Assembly (NCBI GenBank): GCA_029052375.1
Contig: JAIDJD010000169.1
Location: 1-12,490, forward strand
DNA: 12,490 bases
Source: Duncaniella sp.
GTDB taxonomy: Bacteria; Bacteroidota; Bacteroidia; Bacteroidales; Muribaculaceae
Direction of reading: 5' to 3'
Position 1 is the stretch's first letter; every line of letters starts with the position of its first letter. The position numbers and the translations under genes were made by a program. The notes beneath the pieces were generated by a model. It did no database searches and was not told the origin of the DNA. It saw only the letters and a list, made by a program, of their open reading frames with translations. Below are positions 1 through 7,860 of this stretch, piece after piece.

Positions 1-1828
1 CCTCCCCCCGCTCGCCCGGGGTCGTGGGCTCGCCCCGGGGTAAACGGGGGCCGGGGCGGGGGTCTTCGAAGTCGCAGTTGGGCAGCTGGCGGGCAGGCTC
101 CGTGCGGACTGTGACCTTGGGCGTCAGGGGGACGTCGAGGCCGTCGAAGAGTGTGGTCTCGAAGCTGTATTCGGTGTCGGGCTTGAGGCCGGTGACTGTC
201 AGCAGTCCCTTGTCGGGCTGGCGTCCGAAGAGCGGGGTGGCCTGGCCGTTGAGACGCACTCTGAGCAGGCGTGTGACAGGCTCGGTGAGGGCCGGGTCTG
301 CCGTCACTACCTTGAGCATGGCATAGCGCGCATAGGCGTCGGCCTTCACCTCGAACTCGGGCATCACGCGGTCTATGCTGACGCAGGCCCTCTCCTCCTC
401 GCAATAGAAGACCCGGACATCCACGGGCTCTGTCCCCGCGGGCACGGAAAAGCTGACGTCATAGGCGCCGTCGCCGTGGCCGGTGACCTCGGCGGGCACG
501 ACCACAGGCTCGGAGCCCTCGGTGCTGACCCCGACAGAGAGGTTTGAGGCAAAGTTGGAGGCTCCGCAGATTATGTGGAGCCTGGCACGGTCCACGCATA
601 TCACCGTGGGCTCGGGCACCGTCACCTCAATATCGACGGGGCGTGTCAGTATGCGGGCCTCGGCTGGGGGAGACGAGACGCCGTCCTCGCCGACAGCCTC
701 GAGCGAGAGGGTCGAGAGGGCCGAGCGCTCGTCGAGGTAGACAAGGTGGGAGATGAGTTCGGTGAGGTCGGCCGTGCCTCCCCCCTCGGGCGTGAGAGAG
801 CAGGAGACGCCGAGCCTGTCGAGCATGGCTTTCTGCTCAGGGGTGGGGGAGAGGAGGTTGACCTCGGCGGGAAATCCAGATATGCCGGTGAGCGACGCCG
901 AGCAGACCGAGAGATTGACGGCGCTCAGCCTGCACGAGCCGGGGGCCACGGTTGCTGTGAACTGTCCGTCGGGGTATTCTCCCTCCGATACGCTGTATGT
1001 CTCGGAGGTGTCCCATCCGGCCGAGACTGCGGGGGGGCGTCCCTCGAGCATGGCGCGGGTCAGCCTTGTGGTCTTGCTCTTGCCACCGGCCTCGACTGTG
1101 AGACGGCATCCGTCTCCGTCGGGCGTCAGCGACGCGCCGACGGTGTAGAGGGCTCCGGGGATGGTGGAGGGGAGCACGAGCCCCTCGACCCGCACAGCCG
1201 GGAGTCCTCCGCCGGGATAGACGCTGGCGACAATCGAGGTCTCTCCCGGCTTGAGGCAGAGATATCCGCCCTCGGGCTCACAGCCTTCAGGCGTCAGGGG
1301 GTGGAACACTCCGCCCGGAGTGTGGGCCTCGAGCATGGCGAGGCCCATCTGCGAGGCGTCTGCCTCAGGCTTGGATGTGGTGTTGAAGAAGGCATGGACG
1401 GCCGTCATGGATATGACGGCGTCTGTGCGCCTGTCCGGGAGTATGGCCGCCTCGGTCTCTCCGGCATAGGCGGGCGTGTCGTATCCCTCGGCGTCAGGGT
1501 TGCCCCATGTGGCCTTCAGCAGATAGGGCCCGGTGAGGTATACCTCGTCCTGAGGGAATGTGCTGAACGACTCCCACGTGTGTACGCCTCCGCCTCCGAG
1601 GTCCTGCATCGTGACGCTCACATCCTCGGCGGGAGGGTCGAGGGGTATGAGGATGCCGGTGGTGCTGCCGTCGGGGGCAAGCAGGCGCCGCTCCCAGTCG
1701 AGCGACACCGTGATGCGCCCCACCTCGCCGACAGGCGAGCTGTCATAGTCGTCGCAGGCGGCCAGGGCAGAGAGCAGTATGGCGGCCGGGAGGGCGGCCA
1801 GGGTGCGTAGCAGGGCTTTGGGTGTCAT
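1..1828 (-). CDS. DUF4493-like surface lipoprotein, 3' end beyond window
   Basis: An open frame of 609 codons runs from the ATG at 1828 to the window edge without a stop. Residues 1-24 form a signal peptide with a lipobox (LAAC, lipid cysteine C25). The acidic residues right after it (CDDYD) resemble the Bacteroidota export signal that sends lipoproteins to the cell surface; that location is inferred. Residues about 36-150 resemble the DUF4493 family: a beta-rich start, then WESFSTFP, then GNPDAEGYDTPAYAGE, then HAFF. The middle is Thr/Ser/Val/Gly-rich and probably made of Ig-like beta domains. Residues 544-578 look like a fibronectin III strand pattern (VTGLKPDTEYSF). The motif QLPNCDFED (581-589) resembles the start of the PCMD (putative carbohydrate metabolism) domain that often follows DUF4493, but it then turns into a Pro/Arg/Gly-rich tail. 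The protein is unusually rich in cysteine for an exported Bacteroidales protein. It starts 74 bp after murI. Ligand and function are unknown; the family call is from memory of the pattern. Confidence 0.75.
   Translation of the reverse strand, partial: MTPKALLRTLAALPAAILLSALAACDDYDSSPVGEVGRITVSLDWERRLLAPDGSTTGILIPLDPPAEDVSVTMQDLGGGGVHTWESFSTFPQDEVYLTGPYLLKATWGNPDAEGYDTPAYAGETEAAILPDRRTDAVISMTAVHAFFNTTSKPEADASQMGLAMLEAHTPGGVFHPLTPEGCEPEGGYLCLKPGETSIVASVYPGGGLPAVRVEGLVLPSTIPGALYTVGASLTPDGDGCRLTVEAGGKSKTTRLTRAMLEGRPPAVSAGWDTSETYSVSEGEYPDGQFTATVAPGSCRLSAVNLSVCSASLTGISGFPAEVNLLSPTPEQKAMLDRLGVSCSLTPEGGGTADLTELISHLVYLDERSALSTLSLEAVGEDGVSSPPAEARILTRPVDIEVTVPEPTVICVDRARLHIICGASNFASNLSVGVSTEGSEPVVVPAEVTGHGDGAYDVSFSVPAGTEPVDVRVFYCEEERACVSIDRVMPEFEVKADAYARYAMLKVVTADPALTEPVTRLLRVRLNGQATPLFGRQPDKGLLTVTGLKPDTEYSFETTLFDGLDVPLTPKVTVRTEPARQLPNCDFEDPRPGPRLPRGEPTTPGERGE
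18..62 (+). repeat. G-tract cluster (putative G-quadruplex) with imperfect direct repeat
   Basis: Four runs of at least four G lie at 37-40, 46-50, 53-56 and 58-62, separated by loops of 5, 2 and 1 bases. Two further runs lie at 18-21 and 26-28. This fits the usual G-quadruplex pattern. The G-rich strand is the template strand of the lipoprotein gene; the mRNA is C-rich here. Two near-identical 13/14-mers (10-22 and 28-41, differing by one C) start 18 bp apart, suggesting slippage or a small tandem duplication. Confidence 0.6.
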
Positions 1829-1902
1829 CTCTTGGCGGGGGCTTGTGTGGGGAGAAGGGGTGGAGGGATGGTTGATGTGTGCGGGTCTTGCGGCGCGGGA
1901 TG

Positions 1903-2727
1903 TCAGGCCAGCTCTGTGCGGACGGCCTGTACGTCCTCGCCCATGAAGAGGCTGGCGAGCTCGGAGAATTTCGAGGGGTTCTCAGTGGTGAGATACCTCA
2001 CCTCGCCTCCCTTGGAACATCTGCCGGCCATGTCGGCGTGGCGTTCGAGGTAGTCGCGGAGGCTCCGGGCCACCAGTGTGCCCTGTGTGACTATGCGGGC
2101 CCTTCCGGCCACCTCGGCCTCGATCTTGTCCAGGAGCAGGGGATAGTGGGTGCATCCGAGCACGATGGTGTCTATCTCGGGCTCCTCGTCAAAGAGAGCC
2201 TGGACGTACTTGTGTACGAAGTAGTCGGCTCCGGGCTGGTCATACTCTCTGTTCTCGACCAGAGGCACCCACATGGGACACGCCTCGGAGACGGTGCGGA
2301 ACTTGGGGAAGAACTTGGCTATCTCGATGTCGTACGTGCCGGACGAGATGGTGCCGGGAGTGCCGAGGACGCCTATGTTGCCGGTCTCTGAGATTGAGCC
2401 GAGGCTCTCGACAGTGGGTATCACGACGCCGAGGACACGGCGCGTGGGGTCGAGCGCGGGCAGGTCTTTCTGCTGTATGGAGCGCAGGGCCTTGGCCGAG
2501 GCGGTGTTGCAGGCGAGTATCACGAGCTTGCATCCGGCCTCGAAGAGACGCTTGACGGCCTGGAGGGTGAACTCGTAGACGACGTCGAACGAGCGTGTGC
2601 CGTAGGGGGCGCGGGCGTTGTCGCCGAGATAGATATAGTCATACTGCGGGAGTTCCTTGCGGATCTCCTTGAGGATGGTGAGGCCTCCGTAGCCGGAGTC
2701 GAAGATGCCTATGGGAGATGTCGTCAT
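1903..2727 (-). CDS. murI: glutamate racemase
   Basis: This cytoplasmic enzyme interconverts L- and D-glutamate, supplying the D-glutamate of peptidoglycan. The protein has 274 residues, normal for the family. The first catalytic region FDSGYGG holds D10 and S11. The two catalytic cysteines are C73 in ACNTAS and C192 in GCTHYP. The substrate-contact segment LGDNARAPYGTRS is at 34-46. I chose the ATG at 2727 because MTTSPIGIFDSG matches the normal N-terminus. An in-frame TTG at 2793 would add 22 basic, unconserved residues that overlap the upstream inverted repeat. The gene lies 123 bp after nuoN and 74 bp before the lipoprotein gene. In Bacteroides, as I recall, murI sits by the bamA/ompH outer-membrane genes, so this position looks different. 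It may have its own promoter in the 123-bp gap, but I found no clear Bacteroidota -33/-7 match. Confidence 0.95.
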   Translation of the reverse strand: MTTSPIGIFDSGYGGLTILKEIRKELPQYDYIYLGDNARAPYGTRSFDVVYEFTLQAVKRLFEAGCKLVILACNTASAKALRSIQQKDLPALDPTRRVLGVVIPTVESLGSISETGNIGVLGTPGTISSGTYDIEIAKFFPKFRTVSEACPMWVPLVENREYDQPGADYFVHKYVQALFDEEPEIDTIVLGCTHYPLLLDKIEAEVAGRARIVTQGTLVARSLRDYLERHADMAGRCSKGGEVRYLTTENPSKFSELASLFMGEDVQAVRTELA

Positions 2728-2757
2728 GCTGATGGGATAGTTGTCTTTTATCTTGCA

Positions 2758-2806
2758 ACACCATCTCCGGCTGGGAAGCTTTACGCCTTGCAACCGGAGA
2801 TGGTGT
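2758..2806. repeat. perfect 13-bp inverted repeat between nuoN and murI
   Basis: The arm at 2758-2770 (ACACCATCTCCGG) is the exact reverse complement of 2794-2806, with 23 bases between. Two extra inner pairs are possible (2772-2773 with 2791-2792). An 8-base direct repeat, CTTGCAAC, starts at 2752 and again at 2787, at the junction with each arm. The transcript would fold into a strong hairpin after nuoN and before murI. No U-run follows it on either strand, so it is not a textbook intrinsic terminator. It could be a processing or stabilising hairpin, a murI leader structure, or a protein-binding site. Confidence 0.8.
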
Positions 2807-2838
2807 CGGGGGTTATGGCTTGGCTCACAGTCCGGGAG

Positions 2839-2850
2839 CCCCTTGAGGGG
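2839..2850 (-). other. small palindrome directly after the nuoN stop codon
   Basis: Read on the minus strand, the nuoN TGA is followed at once by CCCCTCAAGGGG, a 4-bp G-C stem with a 4-base loop. A second weak 5-bp stem (2822-2826 with 2836-2840) overlaps it, so the two are mutually exclusive folds. There is no U-run. It may contribute to the 3' end of the nuo transcript, but this is weak. Confidence 0.3.
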
Positions 2851-4290
2851 TCAGACTATGGTGAGCAGGTAGTCGTAGAAATAGCTTGCGATGCCGAGGC
2901 CGATGATGCCGGCGACGCACACCCACATACCGGCGCGCTCAGAGAGGGCCGAGCGGAATGTAGCGATGGGCGAGTCGGAGGGATTGATGAACATGGCCTT
3001 GACCACCAGCAGGTAGTAGTAGAGCGAGATGATGGTGTTGATGAGGGCGATGAGCACCAGGACGTAGAGCGCCGCAGAGCCCGAGCCGCTCAGGGTGGAG
3101 GTGAACACGAAGAACTTGCTGAAGAATCCGGCGAAGGGAGGGATGCCGGCCAGCGAGAACATCGCGAGCATCATCGTGAAGGAGAGGCGGGGGTTGGTGG
3201 AGTAGAGGCCGTTGTAGTCTGTCATGTCCACCTTGCCTGTGGCGTTCTCGATGGCCCCGATGACGCCGAAGGCGGCGAGGTTGGAGAAGACGTAGACAAG
3301 GACGTAGAACATCAGCGCCGACACGCCCATGGCGGTGTTGCCCACGACGGCGAGCATGATGTAGCCGGCCTGGGAGATGGAGGAGAAGGCAAGGAAGCGC
3401 TTCATGTTGGTCTGGCGCATGGCGAAGAGGTTGCCCACGGTGATGGTGAGGATTATCAGCGCGTAGAGCATCCACTCCCAAGCCTGGGCATAGACGGCGC
3501 CGAAGGCCTGGGTGAGCACCACGAGGAAGGCAAACGCCGCCGAGCCCTTGGAGATGACAGAGAGATAGGAGGTCACCGGAGTGGGGGCACCCTGGTAGAC
3601 GTCGGCTGTCCAGAGGTGGAAGGGCACCAGCGAAATCTTGAAGCCGAAGCCGGCGATGACGAAGGCGAGGCCCACGGCCAGCATGACGCCCGCGCCGGAG
3701 CCGGCCGAGAGGGCGATGTTGTCGTAGTAGAGAGACCCGCACAGGCCGTAGACATAGCTGAGGCCCATCAGCAGGATGGCCGACGAGAAGACGGCGGTCA
3801 GCACATACTTGACGGCGGCCTCGTGGCTCTCGTAGCGGTTCTTGTTGAAGGCGACGAGGGCGCACAGGGGCAGGGAGGCTGTCTCGAGTCCGATGATGAA
3901 GATGAGGAAGTGGCGCGACGATATCATGAGGCTCATGCCCAGGAGCGTCAGCATGATGAGCTCGTAGAACTCTCCGCGGCGGATGGCCACGAAGTCAGAG
4001 CCGGCCCACTTGAGCGACTGTATCAGGACGATGAGTGTGCCGATGTTGAGGATGTTCTTGATGGCATACATCACCTTGGAGGTGGCGTACATACCGGCAA
4101 AGGCTGTCTCTGTGCCGTCGGGGACGGTGATGAACCCGAAGACTGTGACAGCGGCCATCCACATACAGGCCACCGCAGGGATGCTCTTGGCCGCTTTGGC
4201 CGATGCGAACGTGTCGCAGAGGAAGACAACGAGAAACGCTATGAGAAGCGCTATCTCCTGCTTCATAGCTAAGAACTGTGAGTAATCCAT
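2851..4290 (-). CDS. nuoN: NADH-quinone oxidoreductase subunit N
   Basis: One of the three antiporter-like membrane subunits that pump protons in respiratory complex I. The protein has 479 residues, close to the usual 480-500, with about 14 hydrophobic helices. The residues expected to carry protons are present: E136 (IGLETASLPL, TM5), K218 (FGFKISLVPFHLWTADVYQG, TM7), K248 (VISKGSAAF, TM8) and K392 (FAGFFSKFFVF, TM12). The conserved central segment NMKRFLAFSSISQAGY is at 295-310. The ATG at 4290 lies 18 bp after the nuoM stop, so the two are probably co-translated. It is the last nuo gene, as in most nuo operons. The only TTA/CTA/TCA codon in the whole gene is L7. Confidence 0.97.
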   Translation of the reverse strand: MDYSQFLAMKQEIALLIAFLVVFLCDTFASAKAAKSIPAVACMWMAAVTVFGFITVPDGTETAFAGMYATSKVMYAIKNILNIGTLIVLIQSLKWAGSDFVAIRRGEFYELIMLTLLGMSLMISSRHFLIFIIGLETASLPLCALVAFNKNRYESHEAAVKYVLTAVFSSAILLMGLSYVYGLCGSLYYDNIALSAGSGAGVMLAVGLAFVIAGFGFKISLVPFHLWTADVYQGAPTPVTSYLSVISKGSAAFAFLVVLTQAFGAVYAQAWEWMLYALIILTITVGNLFAMRQTNMKRFLAFSSISQAGYIMLAVVGNTAMGVSALMFYVLVYVFSNLAAFGVIGAIENATGKVDMTDYNGLYSTNPRLSFTMMLAMFSLAGIPPFAGFFSKFFVFTSTLSGSGSAALYVLVLIALINTIISLYYYLLVVKAMFINPSDSPIATFRSALSERAGMWVCVAGIIGLGIASYFYDYLLTIV

Positions 4291-4308
4291 TGCTTGCTTA
4301 TAATTGGC

Positions 4309-5814
4309 TTAGTTGAGGCCGAGCACGGCGAAGATTTGGGGACTGAATGTGAACTTGATGAGGTCTGCGAAGAAGTTGGGGAAGAAGCCTATGCAGGCCA
4401 CGCAGACGATGAGGGTCGAGGTCGACAGGCGCTCCCACCATGTGGCGTCGGTCAGCGACAGGTGGTGCTGGTCGTAGACGGGGCCGTAGAGGAGCTTGCC
4501 GACGACGCGGAGGATGTAGACGGCCGTGGTGACGATGGACGAGCAGGCCACGATGACAAAGACGCGGTGGAAGAGGTCGGTGTGCTCGAACGAGCCTACG
4601 AAGATGGTCATCTCGGCCACGAAGCCCGAGAGGCCGGGGAGGCCGAGCGAGGCCATGCCGGCGATGACGTAGCATACCGAGAGATAGGGGAGTATCTGCA
4701 TCATGCCGCCCATCTCGCGGATGTCGCGGGTGTGGGTGCGTCCGTAGATCATGCCGATGAGGGCGAAGAAGAGGGCTGTCATCAGGCCGTGCGAGAGCAT
4801 CTGCATGATGGCGCCGGTCATGGCTGTGGTGTTGAGCATGAGGATGGCGAAGAGCACCAGGCCGCAGTGGCTGACCGAGGAGTAGGCATTGATGTACTTG
4901 AGGTCGTTCTGCACGCAGGCCGAGAAGGCGCCGTAGACCACCGAGATGCCCGTGAGGATGATGAATATCCAGGCCAGCTCGTGTGCGGCCTGAGGCATCA
5001 GGTAGATGGCCACGCGGAAGCATCCGTAGCCTCCGAGCTTCATCAGCACGCCGGCGTGGAGCATCGACACCGCCGTGGGGGCCGAGGCATGGCCGTCGGG
5101 AGACCATGTGTGGAACGGGAACATGGCGCCGAGCACGCCGAAGCCCACGAACGTCATCGGGAAGAGGAACCTCTGCCAGCCCTCGGGGATGGCGTTGTTG
5201 GACGCAATCTCGAGGATGTTCCAGGTCAGGGGCTGTCCGGCGGGAGCCGAGTGGTAGTAGATGCCGATGAGGCCGAGCATCAGGAAGGCCGAGCCGCCCA
5301 TGAGCATCAGGGTCAGCTTCATGGCCGAGTAGTTCTTGTTGCCCGAGCCCCAGACGCCGATGAGCAGGTACATCGGGATGAGGGCCACCTCATAGAACAT
5401 GAACATCGTGAAGAGGTCTGTCGAGATGAAGAAGCCGTAGACGCCCGTCGACAGGAGGATGAGCCAGAGGAAGAACTCCTTGGGCTGGGCTATCTGCCAG
5501 GAGGCGAACGAGCCTGTGATGAGGATGAAGCCGGTGAGTATGAGCATGGCTATCGAGATGCCGTCCACACCCACGGCGAGGTGGATGTTGAGGGGGGCGA
5601 ACCAGCTCCACGAGTCTGTGTAGAGCATGGGGGCGTCGGCACCTGCGGCGCGGAGGCCCAGATAGTCTATGAGGAGCCACACCGAGAGGGCCGTCAGCAT
5701 GACCGATCCGGTGACGGCCACGGCACGGATCTGCTTGATGTCGCGGCACAGGAAGAGCCCCAGAAGCATCACTATGGGGATGACCACGAAGTAGATTAAT
5801 ATATTCGAAAACAT
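4309..5814 (-). CDS. nuoM: NADH-quinone oxidoreductase subunit M
   Basis: Antiporter-like proton-pumping subunit of complex I, between NuoN and NuoL in the membrane arm. It has 501 residues (E. coli about 509) and about 14 helices. TM5 glutamate E142 (MFYEVALIP), TM8 lysine K259 (GVLMKLGGYG), K306 (NDLKYINAYSSVSHCG) and TM12 glutamate E401 (GFVAEMTIFVGSF) are present. The TM7 lysine (E. coli K234, in AVKLPLVPFH) is replaced: the matching segment reads FGVLGAMFPFHTWSPDGH, with L228 at that site. The nucleotide codon is CTC, so this is not a translation slip. The K228-to-K259 spacing of 31 residues equals E. coli K234-K265, which supports the alignment. The ATG at 5814 follows a 47-bp, AT-rich gap after nuoL. 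L6 is its only TTA/CTA/TCA codon. Confidence 0.97.
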   Translation of the reverse strand: MFSNILIYFVVIPIVMLLGLFLCRDIKQIRAVAVTGSVMLTALSVWLLIDYLGLRAAGADAPMLYTDSWSWFAPLNIHLAVGVDGISIAMLILTGFILITGSFASWQIAQPKEFFLWLILLSTGVYGFFISTDLFTMFMFYEVALIPMYLLIGVWGSGNKNYSAMKLTLMLMGGSAFLMLGLIGIYYHSAPAGQPLTWNILEIASNNAIPEGWQRFLFPMTFVGFGVLGAMFPFHTWSPDGHASAPTAVSMLHAGVLMKLGGYGCFRVAIYLMPQAAHELAWIFIILTGISVVYGAFSACVQNDLKYINAYSSVSHCGLVLFAILMLNTTAMTGAIMQMLSHGLMTALFFALIGMIYGRTHTRDIREMGGMMQILPYLSVCYVIAGMASLGLPGLSGFVAEMTIFVGSFEHTDLFHRVFVIVACSSIVTTAVYILRVVGKLLYGPVYDQHHLSLTDATWWERLSTSTLIVCVACIGFFPNFFADLIKFTFSPQIFAVLGLN

Positions 5815-5861
5815 ATTCTGTGTATGTTACTATATTTCTTGCAATGTTACGTTGACGGGCA

Positions 5862-7832
5862 TCAGAGGATGCAGAGGGCAGTGATGGCTCCGAGCAGGAC
5901 GGCGCCGATGAGATACCACCAGACATACATCTGCACCTTGCCGCTCTGGAGGCCCTTGATGGCCTGCGATGCACAGTTGGTGACGTAGGCGAAGCCGTCC
6001 ATGGTGCCGTCGATGATGTGGCGGTCAAACCAGGCGATGGGCTTGCAGATGCGGTCGAAGATGATGCGGCGGGTGACGAAGAGATAGAGCTCGTCCCAGT
6101 AGAAGCGGTGGTGGGCGGCTGTCCAGAGCCAGCGGCACGAGTCGGCCATGCGGGCGGGCCTGTCGTTCTTCTTGAAGTAGAGTATGTAGGCCAGGGCTAT
6201 GCCGGCGGCGGCGATGGCTATCGAGGGGCCGGCCACGCTCCAGTCTATGTGGATGTTGTACTCATGGCCGTCGAATGTGACGAGGTGTCCGAAGGGTATC
6301 CAGCCGCCGCAGAAGGCCACGATGGCGAGGAACACCAGGGGAAGGGTCATGGTGATAGGGCTCTCGTGAGGCATCGAGGCGTGGTGGCCGTGGGCCTCCT
6401 GCTCCTTGACGCGCGCGGCATAGTCGGGATTGTCCCACCAGAAGATGAGGAAGTACATCCTGAACATATAGAAGGCGGTCATGCCGGCCACGGCGCTCAT
6501 CCACACTCCCCACAGGGGCGAGTTGGCATAGCAGGCCACGAGTATCTCGTCCTTGGAGAAGAATCCGGCGAAGGGAGGTATGCCGGCGATGGCGAGACAG
6601 CCGATGAGGAAGGTGATGTGGGTGACGGGCATATACTTGCGCAGGCCGCCCATGGCTGTGTAGTTGTTGGAGTGTACGGCGTGTATCAGCGAGCCTGCCC
6701 CGAGGAAGAGGAGGGCCTTGAACATGGCGTGGGTGAAGAGGTGGAACATCGAGGCCATGTAGCCGAGACCCTCGTGGATGGCCTCGCCGCCGCGCGAGGC
6801 GACGCCGAGCGACACCATCATGAAGGCTATCTGAGAGATGGTCGAGAAGGCCAGGATGCGCTTGATGTCTATCTGTGTGCAGGCCACGACGGCGGCGTAG
6901 AGGGCTGTGAGGGCGCCCACGACGGTGATGAAGGTGAGGGCGGCGTCCTCGAGCATATAGAGCGGGAAGAGACGGGCCACGAGGTAGACGCCGGCCACGA
7001 CCATGGTGGCGGCGTGGATGAGGGCCGACACGGGTGTGGGGCCTTCCATGGCGTCGGGGAGCCAGATGTGCAGGGGGAGCATGGCAGACTTGCCCATGCC
7101 GCCGGAGAAGATGAGGACGAGGGCCCATGTCAGCACCGAGCATCCAAGGAAGGTGGTGCCGCCGAAGTCTGCGAACACCTCCTGGGGATTGAGGGTCATC
7201 GGGAGGAAGTCAAGCTCCTGTGTGTAGAAGCTCAGGACAAGGATGCCGATGAGGAATCCGAGGTCGGCGAAGCGGGTGACGATGAAGGCCTTCTTGGCGG
7301 CGGCGACGGCCGAGGGGAGGGTGTAGTAGAATCCGATGAGCAGGAACGACGAGGCACCCACGAGCTCCCAGAAGATGTACATCTGGAAGATGTTGGTGGC
7401 CACGACGAGGCCGAGCATCGAGAAGCTGAACAGCGAGAGGAACGCATAGTAGCGCTGGAATCCCTTCTCGCCGTGCATATAGCCCATCGAGTAGAGATGG
7501 ACCATGAACGAGATGGTGGGGATGACGACGAGCATCAGGGCCGAGATGGGGTCCAGGAGGAATCCTATTTTGATGGCCAGCGCGGGGGTGAACTGGAGCC
7601 ACGTCATGTTGAATATCTCCACGGGCAGGCGGAAGCCGTCGGCCTGGAAGAGGGGGTTGCCCGAGAACCAGTAGGTGAATGCCGTGTAGTAGCTGAGCAC
7701 GAGGACGGTGCCCATGCCGATGGTGCCGAGCGTTCCGGCCAGCCTGGGGCTCATCTTCATGCCCGTGAGCCCGAGGAGCAGGAACATGAAGAAGGGGATG
7801 GCCAGTATGAGTACGGGTATCGTGATTTCCAT
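5862..7832 (-). CDS. nuoL: NADH-quinone oxidoreductase subunit L
   Basis: The distal and largest antiporter-like subunit of complex I, which also supplies the long lateral helix that clamps the membrane arm. It has 656 residues against about 613 in E. coli; longer versions are common. Key residues are present: E156 (FWELVGASSFLLIGFYY, TM5), K248 (GGMGKSAMLPLHIWLPDAME, TM7), K324 (DIKRILAFSTISQ), K372 (FKALLFLGAGS, TM10) and K427 (PPFAGFFSKDEIL, TM12). A His-rich loop (HGHHASMPHE, 481-490) precedes the C-terminal part, in which residues about 535-656 contain hydrophobic helices and a basic amphipathic stretch. The ATG at 7832 lies 28 bp after the nuoK stop and is read MEITIPVLILAIP, straight into the first helix. 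Confidence 0.97.
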   Translation of the reverse strand: MEITIPVLILAIPFFMFLLLGLTGMKMSPRLAGTLGTIGMGTVLVLSYYTAFTYWFSGNPLFQADGFRLPVEIFNMTWLQFTPALAIKIGFLLDPISALMLVVIPTISFMVHLYSMGYMHGEKGFQRYYAFLSLFSFSMLGLVVATNIFQMYIFWELVGASSFLLIGFYYTLPSAVAAAKKAFIVTRFADLGFLIGILVLSFYTQELDFLPMTLNPQEVFADFGGTTFLGCSVLTWALVLIFSGGMGKSAMLPLHIWLPDAMEGPTPVSALIHAATMVVAGVYLVARLFPLYMLEDAALTFITVVGALTALYAAVVACTQIDIKRILAFSTISQIAFMMVSLGVASRGGEAIHEGLGYMASMFHLFTHAMFKALLFLGAGSLIHAVHSNNYTAMGGLRKYMPVTHITFLIGCLAIAGIPPFAGFFSKDEILVACYANSPLWGVWMSAVAGMTAFYMFRMYFLIFWWDNPDYAARVKEQEAHGHHASMPHESPITMTLPLVFLAIVAFCGGWIPFGHLVTFDGHEYNIHIDWSVAGPSIAIAAAGIALAYILYFKKNDRPARMADSCRWLWTAAHHRFYWDELYLFVTRRIIFDRICKPIAWFDRHIIDGTMDGFAYVTNCASQAIKGLQSGKVQMYVWWYLIGAVLLGAITALCIL

Positions 7833-7860
7833 ATTATCTTATCTTCACTCTTGAGGGGGT

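Noticed and set aside
575..1810. Plus-strand open frame of 411 codons near the window start
   Set aside because: The minus strand encodes a signal peptide, lipobox and beta-domain protein over the same bases, with the same codon pattern as neighbouring genes; the plus frame has no recognisable feature.
2728..2757. Bacteroidota-type promoter (TTTG and TAnnTTTG) before murI
   Set aside because: No pair of boxes with the right sequence and spacing is present.
2728..2793. Upstream TTG start for murI adding 22 residues
   Set aside because: The extra residues are unconserved and overlap the inverted repeat; the ATG at 2727 gives the standard racemase N-terminus.
2822..2850. Intrinsic terminator right after nuoN
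   Set aside because: The stems are only 4-5 bp, mutually exclusive and not followed by a U-run.
5815..5861. Promoter in the nuoL-nuoM gap
   Set aside because: TAACATTG resembles a -7 box with one mismatch, but there is no TTTG at the expected distance upstream.
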